From the NCBI GenBank assembly GCA_963762965.1, contig CAVXME010000002.1:62001-126000 (forward strand): 64,000 bases of DNA, in the 5' to 3' direction. Shown piece by piece: positions 52,215-60,345 of the stretch. The DNA comes from DATBAX01 sp963762965. Its GTDB lineage: Bacteria; Acidobacteriota; Terriglobia; Terriglobales; Acidobacteriaceae. The notes below the pieces were generated by a model. That model saw nothing but the letters and a program-made list of their open reading frames with translations. It searched no databases and was not told the origin of the DNA. Made by a program: the position numbers and the translations under genes. The number at the start of each line of letters is the position of its first letter. Position 1 is the stretch's first letter.

Positions 52215-52790
52215 ATGACCGAAGGTCGTTCCGGCCAGTTCACCGAACTTTTGCAGCACTGGACACAGGGCGACGAAAAAGCCCTCGCTGCTCTAGTGCC
52301 CATGGTGTACAACGAGTTGCGGCGTCTGGCTCGCTACCATCTCCAATCTGAACGACCGGATCACACCCTACAGAGCACAGCCCTGGTTCATGAGGTTTAT
52401 CTCAGATTGCTGGGAGGCGAGCCGCCGGAGTTGCAGAACCGTGCGCATTTCGTCGCTGTCGCTTCGCGGCTCATGCGGCAAGTCCTGGTGGATTACGCGC
52501 GCGAACGCCGGGCATCAAAACGTGACGGGGGATGCAGGATAGCCTTCGAGTATCTGGACGCTCTGCCTGTCAACGGAGATGCAGAACTCCTGGCTTTGGA
52601 CGATGCCCTCGACGAGCTGTCTCGCATCGACGAACGCCAGGCAAAGATCGTGGAAATGAAGTTCTTTGGTGGCTTATCGGCTCCCGAGATATCCCAAGTG
52701 TTGGGACTCTCGCGCGCCACAGTAGACCGCGATTGGGCCACCGCTCGCATCTGGCTACATCGCCAAATGAGCAGGACGGCAGAGCTATGA
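52215..52790 (+). CDS. ECF-type RNA polymerase sigma factor (Sig-70 X6-like)
   Basis: About 191 residues. FTELLQHWTQGDEKALAALVPMVYNELRRLARYHLQSERPDHTLQSTALVHEVYLRLL is sigma region 2, as in the ECF-like group common in Acidobacteriota and Planctomycetes. FEYLDALPVNGDAELLALDDALDELSRIDERQAKIVEMKFFGGLSAPEISQVLGLSRATVDRDWATARIWL is region 4 with its helix-turn-helix. The ATG at 52215 is preferred. The frame is open to 52116, but the added residues are unconserved and charged. It precedes a serine/threonine kinase gene by 68 bases, a pairing seen in these phyla. No anti-sigma factor is present, so control may run through the kinase. Confidence 0.9.
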   Translation: MTEGRSGQFTELLQHWTQGDEKALAALVPMVYNELRRLARYHLQSERPDHTLQSTALVHEVYLRLLGGEPPELQNRAHFVAVASRLMRQVLVDYARERRASKRDGGCRIAFEYLDALPVNGDAELLALDDALDELSRIDERQAKIVEMKFFGGLSAPEISQVLGLSRATVDRDWATARIWLHRQMSRTAEL

Positions 52791-52798
52791 TTTCGGAG

Positions 52799-52868
52799 CC
52801 ATGACTACCATACTATGACTACCGAGCAGTGACCGATTGAGTCATGAGCCATTGAGCAATGACTATCC
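52799..52868 (+). repeat. degenerate short direct repeats before the kinase gene
   Basis: ATGACTACC occurs at 52802 and 52816, and ATGACTATCC at the kinase start codon (52859). Decayed versions (AGTGACCGATTGAG, TCATGAGCCATTGAG) lie between. No ribosome site is visible, so the repeats may mask or replace it. Confidence 0.5.
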
Positions 52869-55648
52869 ACCCCTGGGAGCAAATCAAAGAACTGGTGCAC
52901 CAAGCTCTGTCGCTTGCCCCGGAGGAGCGCACCCGCTTCCTCGATCAGGCCTGCTCGTCCGACCCCGCCCTGCGCACTGAAGTCGAATCGCTTCTATTGG
53001 CCGGCGACGATGTCCGCTCAAGTTTTATGCAGTCGCTGCCAGACGAACCAGCCAACTCTGCGAGTGTCCTGCAACTCGGCCAGATCTTTGCCGAGCGTTT
53101 TCAACTCGTCCGCAAGCTTGGTGAAGGCGGCATGGGACAAGTCTGGCTGGCGGATCAAACTTCTCCCGTGCGACGGCAAGTCGCCCTCAAGCTGATTAAG
53201 GCCGGAATGTATGACGAGGCGGTTGTGCAACGCTTCCAATCGGAGCGCCAATCGCTGGCGATCATGGATCATCCCGCGATTGCCAAGGTGTTTGAGGCTG
53301 GCACGACGCCACAAGGCCAACCCTACTTCGTGATGGAGTACGTACCCGGTCTGCCGATCACAGAATATTGCGATCGGAAGAAGCTAAAGATCGGGGATCG
53401 GCTCGAACTCTTCATCCAGGCCTGCGTGGGCGTGCAGCACGCGCACCAGAAAGCTATCATTCATCGCGATTTGAAACCGGCAAACATTCTTGTGCTCGAA
53501 GTGGATGGCAAACCAATGCCCCGAATCATCGACTTCGGACTGGCCAAGGCGACTACGCCTACCGTTTCGGGAGAGACCATATTTACTCAGCTAGGAAACT
53601 TTGTTGGAACGCCAGGGTACATGAGCCCGGAACAGGTGGATCCCGGTGTGCATGACATCGATACGCGCACCGACGTTTACTCTCTGGGGGTCGTTCTCTA
53701 TGTATTGCTTGCTGGATTGCAACCGTTCCAGACCAAGCAGAAACAGAAGCCATCAATCGACGAGTTGCTGAGAAGATTACGCGAGGAAGAACCGCCACGC
53801 CCCAGCGCGAAAGTCAGCAGTGATAAGGACACGGCAACCACAACGGCTGAAGCGCGCGATACCGAGCCTGAGCAACTAGTAAAACAACTACGCGGCGATC
53901 TCGATTGGATCACGATGAAGGCGCTGGAAAAAGATCGCGACCGCCGGTACGGAGCAGCTTTCGAACTAGCCGCTGACGTTCAGCGTTATCTGGACCATGA
54001 AGCAGTAGTGGCTCGTCCGGCAAGCGCCGGTTACCGGTTGAGCAAGTACATGCGGCGGCACCGTGTGGCTGTGGGCGTAGCCGCTGGATTGGTACTGCTA
54101 TTGGGAATTTTTTCCGTTTTACAAGCTGTACAGCTGCACCGAATCACGCGCGAACGAGATCGCGCTAACCGCATTACCGATTTCATGACCAGCATGTTCA
54201 AAGTCTCCGATCCGAGCCAGGCGCGCGGCAACAGCGTTACAGCGCGCGAGATCCTCGACAAAGCGTCGAACGATATGGGCACAGGCATGGCGAAGGATCC
54301 CGAAGTGCAATCGCAGATGATGTATGTGATGGCACTTACCTATGAGAACCTGGGCCTCTACCCTCGCGCTCATGAATTGGCGCAACGCGCCCTCGATTCT
54401 CGTCTGAGCCTGTTTGGGTCTAATGATCCGAGAACGCTGGAGTCAATGGCTCGTCTTGGTCGGATTCTGGATCGCGAAGGACACTATGCCGATTCCGAGA
54501 AACTGGAACGTCAGGCGCTGGCAGGCGAACGTCGCATCCTCGGAGCGGACGACCCGCATACGCTTGAGACCATGGATTACTTGGCCGTTAGCCTGGGAGA
54601 CCAGGATCACTACGATGAAGAGGAGAGACTGGAGCGTGAGGTGCTCGAAGTTGGAACTCGCAGACTGGGCCTCGAGAACCAACAAATGTTGCGGGCGATG
54701 TCCAATCTGGGGGTCGCGCTTTGGAATCAGGCCCGCTATGCAGATGCGGAACCGGTGTATCGGCAAGTGATCGAAGTTGGGCGCCGCGTCTTGGGGCCAG
54801 ATCATCCTCAAGTTCTGAAAGCGATGGGCAATCTCGGCTTGGTTCTCGAGCGGGAAGGTCGCTCGGCGGAAGCTGAGCAGCTCTTTCGTGAAGCTTTAGC
54901 AATCGATCGGCGCGTCTTAGGGTCCGAACACCCGGACACCACGACGGATATGGACCACCTTGCGAACTTACTCGCTGGGGAAGGCCATCTGGCAGACGCC
55001 GAAAAACTGTCCCGTGAAGAGTTGGCGGGTCGCACGCGAACCCTTGGCCCCGAACACCGCCGTACATTAATTTCCAAGCTAAACCTGTCGGACGAGCTTT
55101 TCAATGAAGGCCATATCCACGAAGCGGAAAAATTGCAAAGGGAAGTATTGGCGACTCAGATTAGCGTTCGCGGACCGGAGAATCTCGATACGTTTATTTT
55201 TGAAACCTACCTCGCCAGAACTCTGACCAAGGAAGGACACTACGCGGCGGCGGAAAAGCTCGCGCGTGAGTCTTACGATGCCCAGCGCCGGCTGGGGCCT
55301 CAATCTCCCAATACGCTGGACGCACTGCAACAACTTGGGAGAGCGATGGCCTACAGTCATCGATACGCCGAGGCCACCAAAATGTTTCGCGACGTGATTG
55401 AAGAAGATAGCAATTCTGTAGGACAAGGAAACAACTTCTCAGTGTGGTATTCCTTTGCCTGTGTGGCAGTGGCTGCGAACCGTAGCGATGACGCGCTTCA
55501 GTATCTTCACGAAGCCATCAATCGCGGTTATAAAGATGCCAACGGCCTGATGGCCAACGACGATCTTAAGAACCTCCGACCCAACCAAGAGTTTCAGAAA
55601 CTGGTAGCAGAACTCAAGCACCAGCCCATCAAAAGTCAAACCCCATAG
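52859..55648 (+). CDS. serine/threonine protein kinase with transmembrane segment and TPR repeats
   Basis: 929 residues. The PknB-type kinase domain (about 80-375) has the Gly-rich loop GEGGMGQVWLA (about 88), VALKLI lysine, HRDLKPANILV (about 202), IDFGLAK (about 224) and GTPGYMSPEQ, so it should be active. One transmembrane helix (VAVGVAAGLVLLLGIFSVLQAVQL, about 400-423) separates the cytoplasmic kinase from a C-terminal array of kinesin-light-chain-type TPR repeats (about 440-905), each with the pattern AE-LxREALxxxRRxLGxxHPxTL. The TPR part is predicted outside the membrane and may sense a protein partner. It follows the sigma-factor gene and is probably co-transcribed. Confidence 0.95.
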   Translation: MTIHPWEQIKELVHQALSLAPEERTRFLDQACSSDPALRTEVESLLLAGDDVRSSFMQSLPDEPANSASVLQLGQIFAERFQLVRKLGEGGMGQVWLADQTSPVRRQVALKLIKAGMYDEAVVQRFQSERQSLAIMDHPAIAKVFEAGTTPQGQPYFVMEYVPGLPITEYCDRKKLKIGDRLELFIQACVGVQHAHQKAIIHRDLKPANILVLEVDGKPMPRIIDFGLAKATTPTVSGETIFTQLGNFVGTPGYMSPEQVDPGVHDIDTRTDVYSLGVVLYVLLAGLQPFQTKQKQKPSIDELLRRLREEEPPRPSAKVSSDKDTATTTAEARDTEPEQLVKQLRGDLDWITMKALEKDRDRRYGAAFELAADVQRYLDHEAVVARPASAGYRLSKYMRRHRVAVGVAAGLVLLLGIFSVLQAVQLHRITRERDRANRITDFMTSMFKVSDPSQARGNSVTAREILDKASNDMGTGMAKDPEVQSQMMYVMALTYENLGLYPRAHELAQRALDSRLSLFGSNDPRTLESMARLGRILDREGHYADSEKLERQALAGERRILGADDPHTLETMDYLAVSLGDQDHYDEEERLEREVLEVGTRRLGLENQQMLRAMSNLGVALWNQARYADAEPVYRQVIEVGRRVLGPDHPQVLKAMGNLGLVLEREGRSAEAEQLFREALAIDRRVLGSEHPDTTTDMDHLANLLAGEGHLADAEKLSREELAGRTRTLGPEHRRTLISKLNLSDELFNEGHIHEAEKLQREVLATQISVRGPENLDTFIFETYLARTLTKEGHYAAAEKLARESYDAQRRLGPQSPNTLDALQQLGRAMAYSHRYAEATKMFRDVIEEDSNSVGQGNNFSVWYSFACVAVAANRSDDALQYLHEAINRGYKDANGLMANDDLKNLRPNQEFQKLVAELKHQPIKSQTP

Positions 55649-55680
55649 GAAGATGTTGCTAAACGGATGGAAGTAGTTTG

Positions 55681-56070
55681 GTTGCGTATAGCCCTCTGGG
55701 CCAAGGATTCCTTACCGGAAAGATGGACGAAAATACGAAGTTTGGGAGCACCGATTTCCGCAGCAAGCTGCCTCGCTTCACGCCAGAGGCTCTAAAGGCG
55801 AACCAGGCGGTTGTCGATTTGCTCGGCAGGATCGCCAGGTAAAAAGGAGCGACGCCGGCTCAGATCGCGCTGGCCTGGCTGCTGGCGCAGAAGCCGTGGA
55901 TTGTTCCGATCCCGGGAACAACCAAATTGTCTCGTCTTGATGAGAACATCGGCTCGTCCGCAATCGAACTCACATCGGACGACTTGCGCGAAATCAATGT
56001 GGCGGCCGCGGAAATCACCGTGGAGGGTGATCGGTATCCCGAACACCTTCAGCGAATGACCGGTCTTTGA
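55681..56070 (+). pseudogene. aldo/keto reductase, truncated and interrupted
   Basis: One open frame from 55681 reads VAYSPLGQGFLTGKMDEN, then PRFTPEALKANQAVVDLLGRIAR, an in-frame TAA at 55840-55842, and continues KGATPAQIALAWLLAQKPWIVPIPGTTKLSRLDENIGSS to TGA 56068-56070. This is the C-terminal third of an aldo/keto reductase of the YajO/YakC type. The catalytic tetrad and N-terminal two thirds are missing, so it cannot be functional. It follows the kinase gene by 32 bases and has no start. Confidence 0.85.
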
Positions 56071-56134
56071 TCGGACGGAGCTGGTGTTGGCGTGGTTTTT
56101 GCGAGCCTGCATAATCCGGTGATAGACTTCGGCT

Positions 56135-56614
56135 ATGGCCAAACAGAAAACCAAGAAAAAACACAAGAAAACCAGTTCTGGCAACAGGGCCCCGGTCAAG
56201 AAGCGAATCACAAAGGTATCGGCAAAAAAGAGGCCTGCCGTCAAGAAGAAGGTAGCAAAGAAGAAATCCGCTTCGAAGAAGGCTCAGGGAAGAGCAAAGA
56301 CCGTGCGTAAGAAGACCGCCGCCACGCCCAAGAATCGGATTCCCGCAAAGGGGAGTTTGGCTGGGGAGCCATTCAGAATCCAAGGTCTGGGATCGCGCTC
56401 GGCGGGGCAGTCCGGAGATTTGCAGGGACTATCCAACCGCGCAGGTGCGGATTCGGAGAGTGTGGATGAACTGCTTGAGGAAGGGAATGCCTTCGAAGCG
56501 GACGTCGTGGCGGGCGTGGAAAGCGCCGGAGGCGACGGCGAACCGAAAGAAGTTCGCACCCACGAGGTGCCAGAGGACGATGTTCCGGGCGAATATCTCG
56601 ACAACGAGGATTGA
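56135..56614 (+). CDS. histone-H1-like lysine-rich protein with conserved acidic tail
   Basis: 159 residues of two opposite halves. Residues 1-75 are made of Lys/Ala/Arg repeats (KKRPAVKKKVAKKKSASKKA) like eukaryotic H1 tails and bacterial HU-extended or Hc1-type proteins. The C-terminal half is acidic, with the segment ESVDELLEEGNAFEADVVAGVESA and the ending VRTHEVPEDDVPGEYL, which looks like a small conserved domain. There are no membrane or signal segments. It may bind nucleic acid through the basic half, with the acidic domain for partner binding, but no function is known to me. It is flanked by a pseudogene and a non-coding stretch, so probably a single-gene unit. Confidence 0.75.
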   Translation: MAKQKTKKKHKKTSSGNRAPVKKRITKVSAKKRPAVKKKVAKKKSASKKAQGRAKTVRKKTAATPKNRIPAKGSLAGEPFRIQGLGSRSAGQSGDLQGLSNRAGADSESVDELLEEGNAFEADVVAGVESAGGDGEPKEVRTHEVPEDDVPGEYLDNED

Positions 56615-56645
56615 TGCCTGAGTACCTGCTTGCCCTGTGCGGATT

Positions 56646-56828
56646 TCAAGCCAATTCGTCAACTTTGTGAGGCGTGTCGTCCGGGCTCGCTTCCTCGGGC
56701 AGTTTTGGAGAAGGCAATTTGCTAGCTTTGGCACGCGGACGACCTTCGCCGTCCCGGCGCGTTTCCGGCGTCAGAGTATCGGAAACCGGAGAGGGCGCTC
56801 CCAGTCGCTCAGTGCTGAAATCATCCAT
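56646..56828 (-). CDS. possible small Pro/Glu-rich protein (60 residues)
   Basis: An open frame starting MDDFSTERLGAPSPVSDTL and ending in DDTPHKVDELA, low in hydrophobic residues and rich in Pro, Glu, Lys and Asp. The composition is protein-like and the frame fills the space between the histone-like gene and dxs. There is no convincing ribosome site and I know no family. It may be a short disordered protein or no gene at all. Confidence 0.3.
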   Translation of the reverse strand: MDDFSTERLGAPSPVSDTLTPETRRDGEGRPRAKASKLPSPKLPEEASPDDTPHKVDELA

Positions 56829-57043
56829 GGAGTGTCCGCGGCCCGGGGTGGAAGCCCGTTCCCGAGCCCGATCGTTTCTGCGATCACCCAGGCTCTATCG
56901 ACAATTTCATCAACCGGCTTTAACTGTAGGCGTGGTCGGGCCGTCCACATCCTCACTTTCAACGAATTTCCTCAAATGGCAGTGATCACCCGGTAACTCA
57001 GGTTGTCACCCTTCGTCCATCGTTCCGTTCGATCCGCGCATCC

Positions 57044-57049
57044 TATAAT
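57044..57049 (+). promoter_or_regulatory. -10 box of dxs, giving a near-leaderless mRNA
   Basis: A consensus TATAAT ends 10 bases before the dxs ATG (57060), so the transcript should start within about 4 bases of the start codon. No strong -35 box and no ribosome site is seen. Confidence 0.55.
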
Positions 57050-57059
57050 TTAGACGGCT

Positions 57060-58961
57060 ATGTCTCGAATCCTTGAGGGTATCAATTCACCTGCGGATGT
57101 GAAGCGGCTCACCATCCCGGAACTGGAGCAACTCGCGGAGGAAATCCGCGAAGAGCTCATCACCGTGCTATCCAAAAACGGTGGCCACCTGGGCCCTAAC
57201 CTGGGCGTGGTCGAACTAACCATTGCCCTGCATTACGTCTTCAACACTCCGCGAGATCACTTTATTTTCGACGTCAGCCATCAGGCCTACGTCCACAAGT
57301 TGCTCACCGGACGCCGCGAGCAGTTCCATACCATACGCACACCCGGCGGCTTGAATGGTTTTATGTTGCGCAGCGAGAGCCCGCACGATTGCTACGGGGC
57401 CGGGCATGCCGGGACCGCGCTCTCCGCTGCGCTGGGCATGGCCGTGGCTCGTGACCGGGAGGGTGGCAAGGAACATGTGGTGGCGTTGGCTGGCGATGCG
57501 GCCTTTACCTGCGGCATCACTTACGAAGCCCTCAACAATATTGCTCATCACACGCGCCGCATGCTGGTGGTGCTCAACGACAATGAGTGGTCGATTGACA
57601 AGAACGTCGGCGCCATCGCGAGCTATCTTCACAAGATCGTTACCAATCCCAAATATGACTATCTGCACAATCAGGCAGCCAAGTTTGTCGAAAAGCTGGG
57701 TGGCAAGATCGCGCTGCGCATGGCACGCAAGACTGAGGAAGCGGCCAAGAGCATTCTCTGGCCCAGCGTGATCTTCGAGGAACTGGGACTGAAGTATTTC
57801 GGGCCGATCGATGGGCATGACATCTCAACCCTGATCAAGACTTTCGAATTCCTCAAGACGCAGGACCGTCCCGTGTTGTTGCATGTGCTCACCCAGAAAG
57901 GCAAAGGCTTCGAGCCTGCCCTGCAAAAACAGAAGAAGTTTCATGGCTTGGGGCCTTACGATCCGGAGACTGGTGAAACCAAACCAGTCGTCCAGCGCAC
58001 CTATTCTGAGATCTTCGCCGACACGCTGGTAAAGCTGGCCTACATGAACGACAAAGTTGTGGCGATCACCGCCGCCATGCCCAATGGCACGGGACTGGAC
58101 CGTTTCCGTCCGCACCATCCCGACAAATATTTTGATGTCGGCATCGCCGAGGAACATGCCGTTCTGTTCGCCGCGGGCTTGGCAACCAAGGGCTTCAAAC
58201 CATTCTGCGCCATCTACTCGACCTTCCTACAGCGCGCCTTCGATCCCATTGTGCATGATGTTTGCTTGCAGAATCTCCCAGTGGTTTTCTGCATGGACCG
58301 CGGCAGCCTATCCGGTGACGACGGTCCCACCCATCACGGTCTCTTCGACATTAGTTATCTGCGCGGGATTCCGAACATCGTGCACATGGTTCCCAAGGAC
58401 GAAGACGAACTTGCCGACATGATGTTCACCGCCATGCAGCATAATGGGCCTATTGCTATTCGCTTCCCGCGCGGAGTGGGGCCCGGCACTCCGGTGAAAG
58501 ACGTGCCCAAGGCCATCCCCATCGGCAAGGCCGAGCTATTGCAGCATGGAGAGAACGATCAGGTGGCGATCTTCGCGCTGGGCGCAATGGTGCCTATGGC
58601 GCAGGAAATTGCCCGCAAGCTGGAAGGGGAAGGTTACTCGGCAGCGGTCATCAATGCGCGCTTTGCTAAGCCGATCGACGTAGAAATGCTGGAGTTTTAT
58701 GCGCGCAGCGTGCAGGTCATCCTCACTCTCGAGGACCACGTGCTGAAGGGCGGTTTCGGCAGCGCGGTGCTGGAAGAATTAAATAACCTGGGATTGAACA
58801 CGCCGGTGGTGCGTATCGGCTGGCCCGACCAGTTCATCGAACACGGCAAACCGGAAGCGCTACGCGCCAAGTACGGAATCAGCGTGGAAGCCGCGTTGGG
58901 GAAACTTCGTGCGCAGTTAAGGACGTCCGCGCCGCAACCAGACTCAGTGCGCAAGATCTGA
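57060..58961 (+). CDS. dxs: 1-deoxy-D-xylulose-5-phosphate synthase
   Basis: 633 residues. TPP enzyme joining pyruvate and glyceraldehyde-3-phosphate in the first step of the MEP isoprenoid route. Landmarks: KNGGHLGPNLGVVELTIALH, FDVSHQAYVHKLLTGR, the TPP motif GDAAFTCGITYEALNN ... LNDNEWSI, the transketolase centre VGIAEEHAVLFAAGLA, and the C-terminal part VLTLEDHVLKGGFGSAV. It differs from the E. coli form in several motif residues (DVSHQ for DVGHQ, HAGTALSAALG for HSSTSISAALG, GDAAFTCG for GDGALTGG). A divergent dxs lineage is more likely than a different enzyme. It is alone and not in the usual xseB-ispA-dxs cluster. Confidence 0.88.
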   Translation: MSRILEGINSPADVKRLTIPELEQLAEEIREELITVLSKNGGHLGPNLGVVELTIALHYVFNTPRDHFIFDVSHQAYVHKLLTGRREQFHTIRTPGGLNGFMLRSESPHDCYGAGHAGTALSAALGMAVARDREGGKEHVVALAGDAAFTCGITYEALNNIAHHTRRMLVVLNDNEWSIDKNVGAIASYLHKIVTNPKYDYLHNQAAKFVEKLGGKIALRMARKTEEAAKSILWPSVIFEELGLKYFGPIDGHDISTLIKTFEFLKTQDRPVLLHVLTQKGKGFEPALQKQKKFHGLGPYDPETGETKPVVQRTYSEIFADTLVKLAYMNDKVVAITAAMPNGTGLDRFRPHHPDKYFDVGIAEEHAVLFAAGLATKGFKPFCAIYSTFLQRAFDPIVHDVCLQNLPVVFCMDRGSLSGDDGPTHHGLFDISYLRGIPNIVHMVPKDEDELADMMFTAMQHNGPIAIRFPRGVGPGTPVKDVPKAIPIGKAELLQHGENDQVAIFALGAMVPMAQEIARKLEGEGYSAAVINARFAKPIDVEMLEFYARSVQVILTLEDHVLKGGFGSAVLEELNNLGLNTPVVRIGWPDQFIEHGKPEALRAKYGISVEAALGKLRAQLRTSAPQPDSVRKI

Positions 58962-58967
58962 AACTTT

Positions 58968-60299
58968 CTAGTCACTATCCCGATTTATTACCGCTACCCG
59001 GAAAAGCGGCTTTGCCTTCTCGGACGGTTCCATTTCATAGATCTGTTCGGTCTTCGCCGGATCATAATCTCGCCAGAGCCACAACATCTCCTCGGGAAAT
59101 TCAGCGGCGCCCTGGCCGGAGTTGTGCGTGCCCTTGCCTCGACTGAAGTGAAAATCGTAATCCTGCAACTTGAGGGCGTTGGCGAGGCGAAGGTTCGCCA
59201 GCGACCAACTGCCGTAGCGGATCTCCAGGTCTTCAGATCCGTCTTGCAGCCACACCCGAATATTGCGTTTCGGCTCCCGCAACACTTTTTCGGGATAGTC
59301 CTGACCACCATCCGGATTGGCCGGGTCCTCTTTCCACTGGATGCCGGCAAAGCTGCCGATCCAGGAAATCACGCGGCCGAATTGATCGGGCATTTGCCAC
59401 GCCGCGTTGAATGCGCAGATGCCGCCAGACGAGAGTCCGGTAATGGCATGACTGTATGCGTCCTTGCGGAGGTTGTATTTGGCTCCGACCTCGGCCAGCA
59501 CTTCATCGCGCAAAAAACGCGGATAGCGGTCGCTGACCGTGTCGTAGAGCGTGCTGCGCATGGAATCTTTGAGGTCCCGCTTCCACTTGTCCGAATAAGC
59601 CTTCACAAAGTTGTAAGTCGGTGTGCCGGGAGATTCGCTGATGTCTCCGGGATTGATGAACACTGCAATCATGACCGGAATCTTTTTCTGCGCGATCAGA
59701 TTGTCGAGTACGTTGAGCGCGGGATTGTTGCCATTCCGATCGATGTACCAGCCGCCGTCTTGAAAGACCATCAGAGCGGCGGGGACCTTGGGGTCATATT
59801 GTGCGGGCACGTAAATCCAGTATTCGCTCTTCATCCCGTCATAAATCTTGCTGGTATGAATCATCTTCGCTGACAATGTTCCGGACGGAACTCCTGGCTG
59901 AAGATAGGAAAGTGGTCCGAAAGCGGGTAAATCAAGACGGCCGCCGAATTTGGCGCCATTGATCAGGTAGTGGAACGAATGCAACTTGCCCACGGGCTCG
60001 ATGCGCGCGGGCGCGTACCAAAGATCTGAGCCCGTCAGATGCTGCATGGGCTGAGCCGGAGCGTCGTCGATGACGAGAGCTGGTGGAGTCGCGGCTTCCG
60101 TAGCGAAGAAGAAGTCGGGTCCATGGCCGGCCCAGGCCGTGCCTTCTTTCAGGTCTTTGGCATCGAAGCTGGCAGTAATTGCGTCCCGAAGGTTCGCTGG
60201 GTTGGACTTTGCAAGATCGATCAATTGCGGTGCTGACAACTTATCTGCGGCGTGTGCGGTGGCGATAAGACAAAGTGACAAGAGCGCAAGTTTCCACAT
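58968..60299 (-). CDS. secreted enterochelin-esterase-like (PHB-depolymerase-type) esterase
   Basis: About 443 residues with signal peptide MWKLALLSLCLIATAHA. The N-terminal part (about 60-155) is an early-set/Ig-like beta domain. The C-terminal part is an alpha/beta hydrolase with YWIYVPAQYDPKVPAALMVFQDG, VFINPGD, the nucleophile elbow GLSSGG and a late His region (SRGKGTHNSGQGAAEFPEEMLWLW). The layout is that of IroE/Fes and feruloyl-esterase-like enzymes, so it may free aromatic acids or other esters from plant polysaccharide. The 3' end is 6 bases from the dxs stop, convergent. Confidence 0.85.
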   Translation of the reverse strand: MWKLALLSLCLIATAHAADKLSAPQLIDLAKSNPANLRDAITASFDAKDLKEGTAWAGHGPDFFFATEAATPPALVIDDAPAQPMQHLTGSDLWYAPARIEPVGKLHSFHYLINGAKFGGRLDLPAFGPLSYLQPGVPSGTLSAKMIHTSKIYDGMKSEYWIYVPAQYDPKVPAALMVFQDGGWYIDRNGNNPALNVLDNLIAQKKIPVMIAVFINPGDISESPGTPTYNFVKAYSDKWKRDLKDSMRSTLYDTVSDRYPRFLRDEVLAEVGAKYNLRKDAYSHAITGLSSGGICAFNAAWQMPDQFGRVISWIGSFAGIQWKEDPANPDGGQDYPEKVLREPKRNIRVWLQDGSEDLEIRYGSWSLANLRLANALKLQDYDFHFSRGKGTHNSGQGAAEFPEEMLWLWRDYDPAKTEQIYEMEPSEKAKPLFRVAVINRDSD

Positions 60300-60308
60300 A
60301 GAGCAGAT

Positions 60309-60314
60309 ACTATA
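60309..60314 (-). promoter_or_regulatory. -10 box of the esterase gene, near-leaderless
   Basis: On the minus strand TATAGT lies 9 bases before the ATG at 60299, the same close placing as for dxs and the DUF1080 gene. No ribosome site is visible. Confidence 0.4.
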
Positions 60315-60345
60315 CCGCCAGACTCGCACAAAATTCTCAGGAACT

